64,000 nucleotides of DNA from Microbacterium azadirachtae (GTDB lineage: Bacteria; Actinomycetota; Actinomycetes; Actinomycetales; Microbacteriaceae): assembly GCF_000956545.1 (NCBI RefSeq), contig NZ_JYIT01000082.1, positions 62,001 to 126,000 on the forward strand, written 5' to 3'. A program made the translations under genes and the position numbers. The notes below the pieces were generated by a model that was not told where the DNA came from, did no database searches, and saw only the letters and a program-made list of their open reading frames with translations. The number at the start of each line of letters is the position of its first letter. Position 1 is the first letter of the stretch. Of the stretch, positions 51,357 to 61,312 are shown piece after piece.

Positions 51357-52024
51357 CGGAACCCTCGTCCGCCGCTGATTCATCGCGTCCTCGTCCGCCC
51401 GTTGCTGAATCATCGCGTCCTCGTCCGCCCGTTGCTGAATCATCGCGTCCTCGTCCGCCCGTTGCTGAATCATCGCGTCCTCGTCCGCGATACGGCGAGT
51501 ACGCGTCCCCAGAGGAGCAGAGCAGGCGGGCCGGACGACCGCTGACGCCCGCGGTCGCGCCTGCGACCACGCCCGTCGCGCCGGCCGGCGTCGCTCCCGC
51601 CGCCGAGCCCACGGCCGAGCCGGGCGTCGTCGTCGAGGGCGCGCGTCCGCCGCGCCCCGTGGACCGGGTGGCGGCCCTGGCGCTGCTCGCGTACGGGCTG
51701 TGGAACGTGATGACCTCGATCGGCCAGTTCCTCAACCCGGCGACGCTCATGGACATGATGCTGCAGGCCGTCGGGATCTCGGGCAGCTTCTCGAACTACG
51801 ACCAGGCGAAGACCTGGGGCATCGTCGCGTGCGTCGCGCTCATCGTGGGCTGGCTCGCGACGGCCGCGTGGACGGTCCTGAGGCTGCGTCGCGGCCGGCT
51901 CGCCTGGTGGGTGCCGGTGCTCGGCGGTGCCGTGTTCGTCACGCTGGCGACGATCTGCATGATGGTGCCCTTCTTCTCCGACCCCGCCGTGGTGTCGTTC
52001 CTGAACGGGCAGCTGAAGAAGTAG
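51353..52024 (+). CDS. Membrane protein with tandem [10 protein letters not shown] repeats
   Basis: 223 residues. The N-terminus carries a 10-residue unit [10 protein letters not shown] repeated three full times plus a partial copy (about residues 10-46), encoded by a perfect 30-bp DNA repeat. An Ala/Pro-rich linker follows, then four membrane helices (from about residue 105) with [27 protein letters not shown]. The cytoplasmic tail-and-helices plan resembles DUF6264-like actinobacterial proteins, though I cannot confirm the family. It is coupled to ispH by an ATGA overlap. Confidence 0.78.
   Translation: MTEPSSAADSSRPRPPVAESSRPRPPVAESSRPRPPVAESSRPRPRYGEYASPEEQSRRAGRPLTPAVAPATTPVAPAGVAPAAEPTAEPGVVVEGARPPRPVDRVAALALLAYGLWNVMTSIGQFLNPATLMDMMLQAVGISGSFSNYDQAKTWGIVACVALIVGWLATAAWTVLRLRRGRLAWWVPVLGGAVFVTLATICMMVPFFSDPAVVSFLNGQLKK
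51380..51488 (+). repeat. 30-bp tandem repeat, 3.6 copies, inside a coding region
   Basis: The unit begins TCATCGCGTCCTCGTCCGCC and restarts at 51380, 51410, 51440 and 51470. The full copies are identical and the fourth stops after 19 bp. A decayed copy precedes them (51363-51379). In-frame period, so copy-number change would keep the reading frame. Confidence 0.95.
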
Positions 52025-52060
52025 CCGTCGAGCCGACGAGCCGCCGTGCCCGGGGCCGCT

Positions 52061-52549
52061 TCAAGCGATCCCTCCCCAGACCGCGCGGGCGCCCGCCTCT
52101 CCGGTCAGCACGACCACGACGGTCACGCCGAGCGCGCAGGCCACCGCGACGACCGCGATCGAGATCGAGACCGCGGCCGCGACGGACGGACGCCGGATCC
52201 GGGTCGTGATGCGCTCGCGCAACTGGACGGCGGCGGCGGCGAGCAGCAGTGCGATGCTCCAGGGGATCAGCATCAGGCCGAGAGCCTCGTGCCGCTGGAT
52301 GGCGGGCGTGGATCCGACCCTCGCAGCCAGGTCGAGGCCGGCGAGCACCGTCACCGGCACCAGGATCGCGACGAGCGCCGCAGCGATCGGCGGCGCCAGG
52401 CCCAGACGGCGTCGCGCCGCGGGCCAGAGCGCCGTCAGAGCCACGGCGAGCGCCGCCAGCGGGGTGAGGATCACGGTGGCGTGCACCAGCAGAGGATGCA
52501 GGGGGAGGCCGAACAGCACGAACGAGCCGGACGCGGGCAAGGCGGTCAT
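52061..52549 (-). CDS. DUF2231-like membrane protein
   Basis: 162 residues from ATG 52549 (MTALPASGSF). Four membrane helices. LFGLPLHPLLVHATVILTPLAAL near the start is the typical DUF2231 opening with two His, and QRHEALGLMLIPW gives a third. DUF2231 proteins are suspected haem- or metal-linked membrane proteins (family knowledge, weak). It is divergent from the ECF sigma gene; the stop is close to the convergent repeat protein gene. Confidence 0.82.
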   Translation of the reverse strand: MTALPASGSFVLFGLPLHPLLVHATVILTPLAALAVALTALWPAARRRLGLAPPIAAALVAILVPVTVLAGLDLAARVGSTPAIQRHEALGLMLIPWSIALLLAAAAVQLRERITTRIRRPSVAAAVSISIAVVAVACALGVTVVVVLTGEAGARAVWGGIA

Positions 52550-52668
52550 ACTGGGAGAACGACGCGCAGGCGCACCGGGTTCACCGGTTTCCCCCGCCCG
52601 CGCGGATCCGATCCATCCGCGATGAACCATTCGGCCCCGGATCTCGTTTCCCCGGTGAGGAGGCGACG

Positions 52669-53172
52669 ATGGAGGATGAGGACGAGCGGCTGACCGCGCT
52701 CTACGACGTGCACGCCGGCCCGATCCGTCGTTACGTCGTGCGACTCACCGGCAGCGCCTCCTCGGCGGACGACGTGGTGCAGGAGACGCTGCTGCGGGCC
52801 TGGCGCACGCCGCGCATCCTGGAGCAGGAGGCCGCGACGACCCGCGCCTGGATGTTCACCGTGGCGCGGAACCTCGTGATCGACGAGGCCCGCAGTGCGC
52901 GCAGACGTCACGAGCACCCTGTCGCCGAGGTGCCGGAGCGCGCCACGGGCGACACGACGGATCGTCTGTTCGACGCGATCCTCATCGAGGACGCGCTCGC
53001 CGACCTCAGCGCCGAGCATCGCGCCGTGATCGTCGCCGGCTACTACGGCGGCCGCAGCGTCGACGAGATCGCTCAGGAGCTGGCGATCCCCGCCGGAACG
53101 GTGAAGTCGCGGATGCACTATGGACTGCGGGCCCTGCGGCTCGCGCTGCAGGAGAGAGGGGTGATCCGGTGA
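52669..53172 (+). CDS. ECF RNA polymerase sigma factor
   Basis: 167 residues with GAGGAGG before the ATG. Region 2 contains LYDVHAGPIRRYVVRLTGSASSADDVVQETLLRAWRTP and the core-binding WMFTVARNLVIDEARSARRR. Region 4 contains LADLSAEHRAVIVAGYYGGRSVDEIAQELAIPAGTVKSRMHYGLRALRLAL. The anti-sigma factor gene overlaps at its 3' end (GTGA), so the two are co-translated. It is similar to SigL/SigK-like actinobacterial sigmas. Targets probably include the neighbouring lipoprotein and DUF2231 genes (inference). Confidence 0.93.
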   Translation: MEDEDERLTALYDVHAGPIRRYVVRLTGSASSADDVVQETLLRAWRTPRILEQEAATTRAWMFTVARNLVIDEARSARRRHEHPVAEVPERATGDTTDRLFDAILIEDALADLSAEHRAVIVAGYYGGRSVDEIAQELAIPAGTVKSRMHYGLRALRLALQERGVIR

Positions 53173-53843
53173 GCGTCGATCCGGACCCGTTCGCGACGTG
53201 GGACGCCGCCTATGCGATGGGCGCGCTGTCCACGGCGGACCGCGCCCGCTACGAGGCGCATCTGGCGGAGTGCCCCGAGTGCCGCGCCGCCCTGGCCGAG
53301 CTCGTGCCCGCGGTGAGCCTGCTCTCGCGCGTGCGTGCCGAGGACGCGGAGCGCATCGGCACGGGTGACGCCGACCCGGTCGCGCCGAAGCTGCTCTCGA
53401 TCGCGCGCGCACGGCGTCGGCGCCGTCGCCGCGCGATCTGGGCCGGCGTCGGCATCGCCGCCGCCCTCGCGATCGCGGTGCCCGTCACGGTCGTCGCGCT
53501 GACGCCGCGACCTGCCGTGTCGGTGGCGCTGGACGCGGCGGCGTCCGTGCCGGTGAGCGCGACGGTCTCCCTGACGCCTGTCGCCTGGGGCACCAGGATC
53601 GACATGGCGTGCCTGTACGACGCCGGCGCTCCCGATGCCGGCTGGACCTACGTCCTCACCGTGGTGGGCAAGGACGGCACGACGACGGATCTGTCGTCGT
53701 GGAAGGCCGAGCCGGGCCGCACCACGACGCTGTCCGCGGGAACGGCCGCCGCGCTCGCCGACATCCGCACGGTGCAGATCCGCACGGCGGCCGGAGACGT
53801 CGTGCTGAGCCACGACATCCGCGGCGGCTCCGCGTCGGGATGA
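53169..53843 (+). CDS. Zinc-finger anti-sigma factor
   Basis: 224 residues from GTG 53169, overlapping the sigma stop. The N-terminal anti-sigma domain has the HxxxCxxC zinc motif in YEAHLAECPECRAALAEL. One membrane helix lies at about 92-114 after a run of Arg. The extracytoplasmic part is RskA-like, with VTVVGKDGTTTDLSSWKAEPGRTTTLSAGTAAALADIRTVQIRTAAGDVVLSHDI. It holds the sigma factor at the membrane until a signal triggers release. Confidence 0.92.
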   Translation: MSVDPDPFATWDAAYAMGALSTADRARYEAHLAECPECRAALAELVPAVSLLSRVRAEDAERIGTGDADPVAPKLLSIARARRRRRRRAIWAGVGIAAALAIAVPVTVVALTPRPAVSVALDAAASVPVSATVSLTPVAWGTRIDMACLYDAGAPDAGWTYVLTVVGKDGTTTDLSSWKAEPGRTTTLSAGTAAALADIRTVQIRTAAGDVVLSHDIRGGSASG

Positions 53844-53912
53844 ACCGCGACGCGCTCGCCCTCGTTCTTCCAGTGAGCGCACCGCACGGAGCGCGGTCGA
53901 AAGGATGAGGAC

Positions 53913-54422
53913 ATGCGCAGAACCTGGGCGATCGGAGCCCTAGCACTGGGATTGCTGCTGGCCGGATGCAGCTCGCCGGCGACCACCGGATCCTCGGCGC
54001 CGCCGGCATCGAGCGATGGGTACGGAGCGGGCGGAGGGTACGGCGCGGGGACGAGCAGCACCGCCGCGAGCACAGGCCTGAAGCTCGCCAAGACGTCGCT
54101 CGGCGAGGTCGTCGTGACCTCGACCGGCATGACGGCCTACGTGTTCGACAAGGACACCAAGGGCACGCAGAAGAGCGCGTGCACCGGAGCGTGCGCCGGG
54201 CTGTGGCCGGCGATCCTCGCCACCGGCGACACCCCTCAAGGAGAGGGCATCAGCGGCGCGCTCGGCACGATCCCGACGCCCGACGGCAAGAAGCAGATCA
54301 CGCTCGACGGCTGGCCTCTGTACACCTACTCCGGCGACACCGCCGCGGGCGACGTCCACGGACAGGGCCTGCAGGGCATCTGGTGGGTCGTGAACGCGTC
54401 GGGCGCGAAGGTCGGCGGCTGA
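53913..54422 (+). CDS. Secreted-repeat (COG4315-like) lipoprotein
   Basis: 169 residues. Signal peptide with lipobox LLAGC (Cys19), a Ser/Gly/Tyr-rich linker, then two copies of the COG4315-type unit: LGEVVVTSTGMTAYVFDKDTKGTQKSACTGACAGLWPAI and ITLDGWPLYTYSGDTAAGDVHGQGLQGIWWVV. The two Cys in the first copy may pair. The function of the family is unknown; in actinobacteria it is often part of a sigma-factor regulon (family knowledge). It lies 69 nt after the anti-sigma gene and ends at a terminator. Confidence 0.87.
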   Translation: MRRTWAIGALALGLLLAGCSSPATTGSSAPPASSDGYGAGGGYGAGTSSTAASTGLKLAKTSLGEVVVTSTGMTAYVFDKDTKGTQKSACTGACAGLWPAILATGDTPQGEGISGALGTIPTPDGKKQITLDGWPLYTYSGDTAAGDVHGQGLQGIWWVVNASGAKVGG

Positions 54423-54432
54423 CCCGGTACGA

Positions 54433-54470
54433 CAGGAGCGCCGCCGGGACGGATCCCGACGGCGCTCCTG
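54433..54470. terminator. Bidirectional terminator between lipoprotein gene and fbaA
   Basis: CAGGAGCGCCG (54433-54443) pairs with CGGCGCTCCTG (54460-54470), 11 bp plus inner pairing, between convergent genes. Confidence 0.75.
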
Positions 54471-54487
54471 AATGCTGCGGACCGAGG

Positions 54488-55516
<1,029 letters not shown>

Positions 55517-55552
55517 GGCATCTCCTGTGCTGGATGACGGGGGTCAGTGGCC

Positions 55553-55558
55553 ACTCTA
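55553..55558 (-). promoter_or_regulatory. -10 box of fbaA
   Basis: TAGAGT on the minus strand, giving a leader of about 30 nt that contains AGGAG before the ATG at 55516. Confidence 0.45.
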
Positions 55559-55634
55559 GCGCCGCAGGATCGGCGATTCAGAGCGCGTGACGACGGGCCG
55601 AGGGCCGCGGATCTTCGGCTCCGTAAAGAAGGTG

Positions 55635-55650
55635 AGATCTTTCGAGATCT
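55635..55650. promoter_or_regulatory. Inverted repeat in the fbaA-glpX divergent region
   Basis: AGATCT-TTCG-AGATCT. It is symmetrical and lies between the two promoters, so it could be a regulator site for this glycolysis/gluconeogenesis pair. No known regulator is assigned. Confidence 0.3.
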
Positions 55651-55688
55651 GAGGGCGGAAAACTGCGGATCCATAATCGTCCGGCCCC

Positions 55689-55694
55689 TACGCT
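55689..55694 (+). promoter_or_regulatory. -10 box of leaderless glpX transcript
   Basis: TACGCT, 7 nt before the ATG at 55702. Confidence 0.55.
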
Positions 55695-55701
55695 GAGTGC
55701 C

Positions 55702-56694
55702 ATGGTGAGCCTCGCAGCCAATCTCAGCCCCCTCAGCCCCGACCGCAACCTCGCACTCGAGCTCGTCCGTGCGACGGAGGCGGCGGCGATCCGCGCCGTT
55801 CCGTTCATCGGACGGGGGGCGAAGGAGGCGGCGGACGGCGCCGCGGTCGACGCGATGCGCGCCTTCCTCGGCACGGTCGACTTCGACGGCCGCGTGGTGA
55901 TCGGCGAGGGCGAGAAGGACAACGCCCCGATGCTCTTCAACGGAGAGCACGTCGGCAGCGGATCAGGCACCGGGCCCCTGTGCGACATCGCGGTCGACCC
56001 GATCGACGGCACGTCCCTCACCGCCGCCGGACGGCAGAACGCCCTGTCTGTGATCGCGGTCTCCGACCGCGGAACGATGCTCGATGCATCCAGCGTCTTC
56101 TACATGGACAAGCTCGTCACCGGCCCGGCCGGCGTCGGCGTCGTCGACATCCGCCTTCCCGTCGCGGAGAACATCAAGCGGCTGGCGGGCGCGCTCGGCA
56201 AGCCGGTCGAGGAGATCGTCGTGTCGGTGCTGAACCGGCCCCGTCACGAGCAGCTCATCCAGGAGATCCGAGATGCCGGCGCCGGCACGCGCCTGATGAG
56301 CGACGGCGACGTCGCCGGCGGCATCAACGCCGCGCGGCACGGCGCTCGCACCGACATGTGCATCGGCGTCGGCGGCAGCCCGGAGGGCATCGTCACCGCG
56401 TGCGCGATCAAGGCGCTCGGCGGGCACATCCAGGGCCGGCTGTGGCCGCGCGACGATGACGAGCGCCAGCGCGGCATCGACGCCGGCCTCGACATGGACA
56501 AGGTCTACGAGGCCGATGACCTGGTGAGCGGCAACAACACGATCTTCGTCGCCACGGGAGTGACCGACGGTCAGCTCGTCGCCGGCGTGCGTCGCGAGGG
56601 GGACTACCTGTACACGGAGAGCGTCGTGCTGCGCAGCGCGTCCGGCACCCTGCGCCGGATCGCGTCGGAGCACCTCGTCTCGAAGTGGCTCTGA
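55702..56694 (+). CDS. glpX: Class II fructose-1,6-bisphosphatase
   Basis: 330 residues. Key gluconeogenic phosphatase; in actinobacteria GlpX is usually the main one (family knowledge). Metal and catalytic motifs: RVVIGEGEKDNAPML, DIAVDPIDGTSLTAAGRQNALSVIAVSD, RLMSDGDVAGGINAARHG and GVGGSPEGIVTACAIKALGGHIQGRLWPRDDDE. The start is leaderless-type. It is divergent from fbaA. Confidence 0.96.
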   Translation: MVSLAANLSPLSPDRNLALELVRATEAAAIRAVPFIGRGAKEAADGAAVDAMRAFLGTVDFDGRVVIGEGEKDNAPMLFNGEHVGSGSGTGPLCDIAVDPIDGTSLTAAGRQNALSVIAVSDRGTMLDASSVFYMDKLVTGPAGVGVVDIRLPVAENIKRLAGALGKPVEEIVVSVLNRPRHEQLIQEIRDAGAGTRLMSDGDVAGGINAARHGARTDMCIGVGGSPEGIVTACAIKALGGHIQGRLWPRDDDERQRGIDAGLDMDKVYEADDLVSGNNTIFVATGVTDGQLVAGVRREGDYLYTESVVLRSASGTLRRIASEHLVSKWL

Positions 56695-56850
56695 GCGGTC
56701 GTCGACTCCCGGTCCTTGACGTCGCGCCTCGATAACGACCTGATCGCATTCCCTCGGTTCGCCTGCCCACCTGGCACAATGGTGGAGGCGCCTTCGGCGT
56801 GCACGGCGCATTCTGCGCGACGCAGGATGCGGATCAGGAAGGTGACGAGG

Positions 56851-57063
56851 ATGGCTGCGGAGAACATCTACCGCCAGGAGACGATCACCGACACCGGTAC
56901 GGTGAAGATCGTCGAGATGGACGCGTCCCGCCGCACCGACGTGCTGTTCCGCGTCCGGCGCGAAGAGGGCCACGAGATCAGCGCCTGGTGGATGATCGGC
57001 GCCTTCGTGCTGTTCTCCGGCGTGGTGGTCTTCCTGCTCAGCGGGGTTCCGGGGAGCGCCTGA
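56851..57063 (+). CDS. Small membrane protein, unknown function
   Basis: 70 residues from ATG 56851, which has AGGAAGG about 9 nt upstream. A polar N-terminal half (NIYRQETITDTGTVKIVEMDASRRTDVLFRVRREEGHEIS) precedes one C-terminal membrane helix (about 46-64) ending GVPGSA. The 3' end overlaps the convergent rmuC gene by 26 nt. I do not recognise the family. Confidence 0.65.
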   Translation: MAAENIYRQETITDTGTVKIVEMDASRRTDVLFRVRREEGHEISAWWMIGAFVLFSGVVVFLLSGVPGSA

Positions 57064-58309
57064 CCTCCTCGCGCTCGCCGTCCTCGGTGGTCAGCCGCTC
57101 GCGCAGCTCGCCCAGATCCGCCTGGATGCCGCTCGCGCTGTCGCCCGAGGCTGAGGTCAGCTCCTCGGCGGTGAACCGCCGTGTCGAGCCCGTCACGGGT
57201 GACGGCGCCGAGAGCGCATCGGCGTCGACGCCGGGGAACCGGCGCGCCGTCACCAGCACGCGCCCCTCCAGGGAGCCGGCGAAGCGGTTGTAGCTCTCGA
57301 CGGTGCGCTCGAGGGCGCGACGCAGATCCTCGGCATGTCCGGCGAGCACTCCGAGGCGGTCGTACAGCTGGGTGCCCAGCTCGAGCAGGACCGCGGCCTC
57401 GGCCGACAGCTCCTGCTGCTTCCACGTGTAGGCGACGGTCTTCAGCACCGCCCAGAGGTTCACGGGAGTGGCGAGCGCCACGCGCTTGCCGAACGCGTAG
57501 TCGAGCAGCGCCGGATCCTCGTCGAGGGCGGCCGACAGCAGTGACTCGGTGGGCAGGAAGCAGATCACGAACTCCGGGCTGACGTCGAGTCCCGACCAGT
57601 ACGCCTTCTTCGCGAGCGCGTCGATGTGCGCGCGCACCGCTTTGACGTGCTGCTGCATGAGGCTGCGGCGCTGCGGGTCGTCGGCGCCGAGCGTGCCCGC
57701 CGCGAGGAACGCGTCCAGGGGCGCCTTCGCATCCACTGCGATCGATGCTCCGCCGGCGAGGCGGATGACCATGTCGGGGCGGCCCTGACCGGCGTCGGAG
57801 CGGATGGTCGCCTGCAGATCGAAGTCGACGTGCCGGGTGAGCCCCGCCGCCTCGACCACGCGCCGCAGCTGTGTCTCGCCCCACACTCCGCGCGCCGACG
57901 TGGAGCGCAGCGCGCCGGCCAGCGACTCGGTGGTCGAGCGCAGCGCCTCCCCGCTCTCCTCGGTGCGGCGCAGCTGTTCGCTGAGCTGGCCGAACTGCGC
58001 GTGACGCTCCCGCTCGAGCACCGTCACCGTCTGCTGCATGCGGTGCAGGCTCTCCCGCACGGGGGCGAGGGCGGTGAGCACCGCGTTCTCCTGGCGGGCG
58101 CGTTCGGCGGCGTCGTGCTGCTGCAGGCGTGCGTGCTCGACCGCGTCGCGGTAGAGATCGTGCTGGCGGTCGCGCTCCTCGCGCACCACCGAGAGCTCCG
58201 CGTCGGCGCGGGCGAGGTCGGCGGCGCCGCGGCTGCGACCCAGGAACCAGCCGACGGCGAGGCCGGCGGCCGCGGCGACAGCGGCGATGAGCAGTGCGAG
58301 CGCGTCCAT
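57038..58309 (-). CDS. rmuC: DNA recombination protein RmuC
   Basis: 423 residues from ATG 58309. An N-terminal membrane anchor (about 3-24), a long coiled coil (about 30-135), then the RmuC nuclease-like domain: GVWGETQLRRVVEAAGL, GRPDMVIRLAGGASIAVDAKAPLDAFL (PD-(D/E)XK-like core), VRAHIDALAKKAYW, FVICFLPTESLLSAAL and VALATPVNLWAVLKTVAYTWKQQ. It limits inversions at short inverted repeats (family knowledge). The stop overlaps the convergent small gene. Confidence 0.93.
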   Translation of the reverse strand: MDALALLIAAVAAAAGLAVGWFLGRSRGAADLARADAELSVVREERDRQHDLYRDAVEHARLQQHDAAERARQENAVLTALAPVRESLHRMQQTVTVLERERHAQFGQLSEQLRRTEESGEALRSTTESLAGALRSTSARGVWGETQLRRVVEAAGLTRHVDFDLQATIRSDAGQGRPDMVIRLAGGASIAVDAKAPLDAFLAAGTLGADDPQRRSLMQQHVKAVRAHIDALAKKAYWSGLDVSPEFVICFLPTESLLSAALDEDPALLDYAFGKRVALATPVNLWAVLKTVAYTWKQQELSAEAAVLLELGTQLYDRLGVLAGHAEDLRRALERTVESYNRFAGSLEGRVLVTARRFPGVDADALSAPSPVTGSTRRFTAEELTSASGDSASGIQADLGELRERLTTEDGEREEVRRSPEPR

Positions 58310-58362
58310 GCGTCCATGATGGGCGGGGCCTCCGACATCGCCGGAGGACGCGCCGTCGTGCC

Positions 58363-58965
58363 TCAGGCCGCGGCGCGCACCTTCGCCGGAGCGGCGGGTG
58401 CGAGCGGATCGCCGAGGCGCACGCCGATCGTCTCGGCCAGCTGATGGATCGTGTCGGATCCCGTGCGTCGCGCCGCGTCGATCACGATCTGCGCGCAGGC
58501 GCGGGCGTCGGCGAGCGCGTCGTGGTGCGGGAACGCACCGAACCCTGCGGCCTCGGCGGCGACGGGCAGTCGGTAGGAGTCGAGGTCGTAGACCTTGCGC
58601 GCCACGGCGAGGCTGCACAGTGAGCGGTACGGCGGGCAGTCGTCGTCGGTGGCCTCGCAGGCGCGACGGATGACGTTCAGGTCGAACCCGGCGTTGTGCG
58701 CGACGAGCACATCGGCACCGGCGAAGGCGCACAGCCGGTCGAGCTGCTCACTCCAGCCGGGTGCATCCAGGACCTGGTGCGCCTGGATGCCGTGGATCCG
58801 CACGTTCCACTCCTGGAACTCGTCGTGGCCGTGCGGCGGGCGGATCAGCCAGCCCGTCTGCGCGACGACGACGCTGTCGCGCACCCGCACCAGGCCCACC
58901 GAGCACGCGGAGGCAGGGGAGGAGTTCGCCGTCTCGAAGTCGATCGCGGTGAAGTCCAGGGCCAC
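58363..58965 (-). CDS. DnaQ-like 3'-5' exonuclease
   Basis: 200 residues from GTG 58965 with GGAGGG upstream. DEDDh exonuclease motifs: Exo I FTAIDFETANSSPASACSVGLVRV, Exo II VLVAHNAGFDLNVIRRAC, Exo III FGAFPHHDALADARACAQIVIDA with the catalytic His and Asp. It lacks polymerase or BRCT domains, so it is a stand-alone proofreading/repair nuclease or RNase T-like enzyme. It is 53 nt upstream of rmuC on the same strand. Confidence 0.93.
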   Translation of the reverse strand: MALDFTAIDFETANSSPASACSVGLVRVRDSVVVAQTGWLIRPPHGHDEFQEWNVRIHGIQAHQVLDAPGWSEQLDRLCAFAGADVLVAHNAGFDLNVIRRACEATDDDCPPYRSLCSLAVARKVYDLDSYRLPVAAEAAGFGAFPHHDALADARACAQIVIDAARRTGSDTIHQLAETIGVRLGDPLAPAAPAKVRAAA

Positions 58966-59034
58966 GCATCCACCCTCCGTCGAGAGTGCGCGGAGGGCGC
59001 TCAGGCGCGCCGCGGGAGCCCGGATCGCCGGGCG

Positions 59035-59040
59035 TAGTCT
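59035..59040 (+). promoter_or_regulatory. -10 box of leaderless methyltransferase gene
   Basis: TAGTCT, 7 nt before the ATG at 59048. Confidence 0.5.
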
Positions 59041-59047
59041 CGGAAGC

Positions 59048-59788
59048 ATGGTGGAACGCGCGACGAGCTTCGGATCCGAGACGGGCAGCTACGAGAAGGG
59101 GCGCCCCGAGTACCCCGCGGAGGCGGTGCAGTGGCTCCTCGAGCCGCTGCCGGCCGGCGACAGGGCGGTCGTCGACATCGGTGCGGGGACGGGCAAGCTC
59201 ACCCGCGCGGTGCTTGCGCTCGGATCCGCCACCGTGACGGCGGTCGACCCGGATCCGCAGATGCTCGATGCGCTGCGCGGGAAGACGCCCGGCGTCGAGA
59301 CCGTGACCGGCACGGCCGAGGAGCTCCCCTTGGACGATGCGATCGCCGACGCCGCAGTGCTCGGTCAGGCGTGGCACTGGGTGGAGCCGGTCGCGGCTTC
59401 CGCGGAGATCGGCCGCGTGCTGCGGCCGGGCGGCGTGCTCGGTCTGATCTGGAACGTGCGCGACGACCGCACCGGATGGGTGCGCCGGCTGACGGCGATC
59501 ATGCACGGGAGCCCCGCGGAGGAGATGATCGCCTCGAACGCGGTGCGCGTCGCATCGCCGTTCGGGCCGCTCGAGGAGAAGCGCTGGGAGTGGACGCGCA
59601 CCATGACGCGCGCCGAGCTGCACGCGATGGCCCGCTCCCGCAGCTACCTCATCACGGCGCCCGAGGAGGAGAAGGACCGCGTGGCTCGCGGGATGGACGC
59701 GCTGTTCGACGAGCTGGGCCTCGCCGAGGGCGGAACGCTGGAGATGCCGTACGTGACCGCCGCATACCGCGCGGTCCGCGGATCCTGA
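59048..59788 (+). CDS. Class I SAM-dependent methyltransferase
   Basis: 246 residues from ATG 59048. The SAM site is clear: motif I VVDIGAGTGKLTRAVL, acidic VTAVDPDPQMLDALR, motif II TVTGTAEELPLDDAIADAAVLGQAWHWV and motif III VLRPGGVLGLIWNV. The opening FGSETGSYEKGRPEYPAEAV is typical of UbiE/YcgJ-like methyltransferases of unknown substrate. Start is 7 nt after TAGTCT, suggesting a leaderless mRNA. Confidence 0.9.
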   Translation: MVERATSFGSETGSYEKGRPEYPAEAVQWLLEPLPAGDRAVVDIGAGTGKLTRAVLALGSATVTAVDPDPQMLDALRGKTPGVETVTGTAEELPLDDAIADAAVLGQAWHWVEPVAASAEIGRVLRPGGVLGLIWNVRDDRTGWVRRLTAIMHGSPAEEMIASNAVRVASPFGPLEEKRWEWTRTMTRAELHAMARSRSYLITAPEEEKDRVARGMDALFDELGLAEGGTLEMPYVTAAYRAVRGS

Positions 59789-59805
59789 GCGGGCGCGCGC
59801 CCCGG

Positions 59806-59811
59806 TAGACT
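59806..59811 (+). promoter_or_regulatory. -10 box of leaderless ychF transcript
   Basis: TAGACT, 8 nt before the GTG at 59820. Confidence 0.5.
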
Positions 59812-59819
59812 CGTACCCC

Positions 59820-60893
<1,074 letters not shown>

Positions 60894-61229
60894 TTTTCGC
60901 ATCTGATCAGGATCTTAATGCCGCGCTCTGGTGGGTTGGGTTCCGATTCAACATCGCGAGAGTTGTTGATTCGCCAAAGGAGAACCCTGCGGACGCGTTG
61001 CGGTTCTAACGGTGCCGCCTTCGACGTGTCCTTCACGGTGTGCATCGGTTGTGGCGCACCGGGATCATAATTTTGTCGGACCGGTGCCTGAGTGGTTCAT
61101 GCGGCCGGCCAGGGGCTGTTCAGTAGATTGGCGGTGCGAGAGCATCCGTCTCCAGAGAGCCTGACATCCGCCCGCAAGCTACTCGACGATCCGACTCCAC
61201 CTAATCGCGAAGAGTTGGTCCGAGCTCCC

Positions 61230-61253
61230 TCGTCCGACGTCGACGTCGGACGA
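61230..61253. promoter_or_regulatory. Perfect 24-bp palindrome upstream of the ABC-3C operon
   Basis: Every base of the left arm TCGTCCGACGTC pairs with the right arm GACGTCGGACGA with no spacer. It covers the -35 region relative to a TATATT -10 box that starts 5 nt later. It is the best candidate operator of the operon; the protein that binds it is not known. Confidence 0.6.
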
Positions 61254-61258
61254 CTCGG

Positions 61259-61264
61259 TATATT
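61259..61264 (+). promoter_or_regulatory. -10 box of the ABC-3C operon
   Basis: TATATT, about 48 nt before the GTG at 61313, leaving a leader that ends in GAGAGG. Confidence 0.5.
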
Positions 61265-61312
61265 GAGCGAATCGCGTATTCACGCGACGGTTCGATTCTC
61301 CGAGAGGCTGAC

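Larger units (their letters stand above)
60894..61312. other. Non-coding junction between core genome and foreign operon
   Basis: About 420 nt with visibly lower GC than the core. I see no convincing gene: a 74-codon frame at 61092-61316 has no ribosome site, runs through the palindrome and overlaps the next start, so I reject it. The segment ends with a perfect 24-bp palindrome (61230-61253), a TATATT box and a GAGAGG ribosome site leading into the ABC-3C operon. No direct repeat or integrase marks the border. Confidence 0.7.

Noticed and set aside
51363-51488. CRISPR-like repeat array
   Set aside because: The 30-bp units abut with no spacers and are in frame within a protein gene, so this is a coding tandem repeat.
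61080-61115. tRNA-like string (GGTGCCTGAGTGGTTCATGC) near the island border
   Set aside because: I could not find a matching acceptor, anticodon stem or T-arm downstream, so there is no support for a tRNA gene or a tRNA-derived attachment site.
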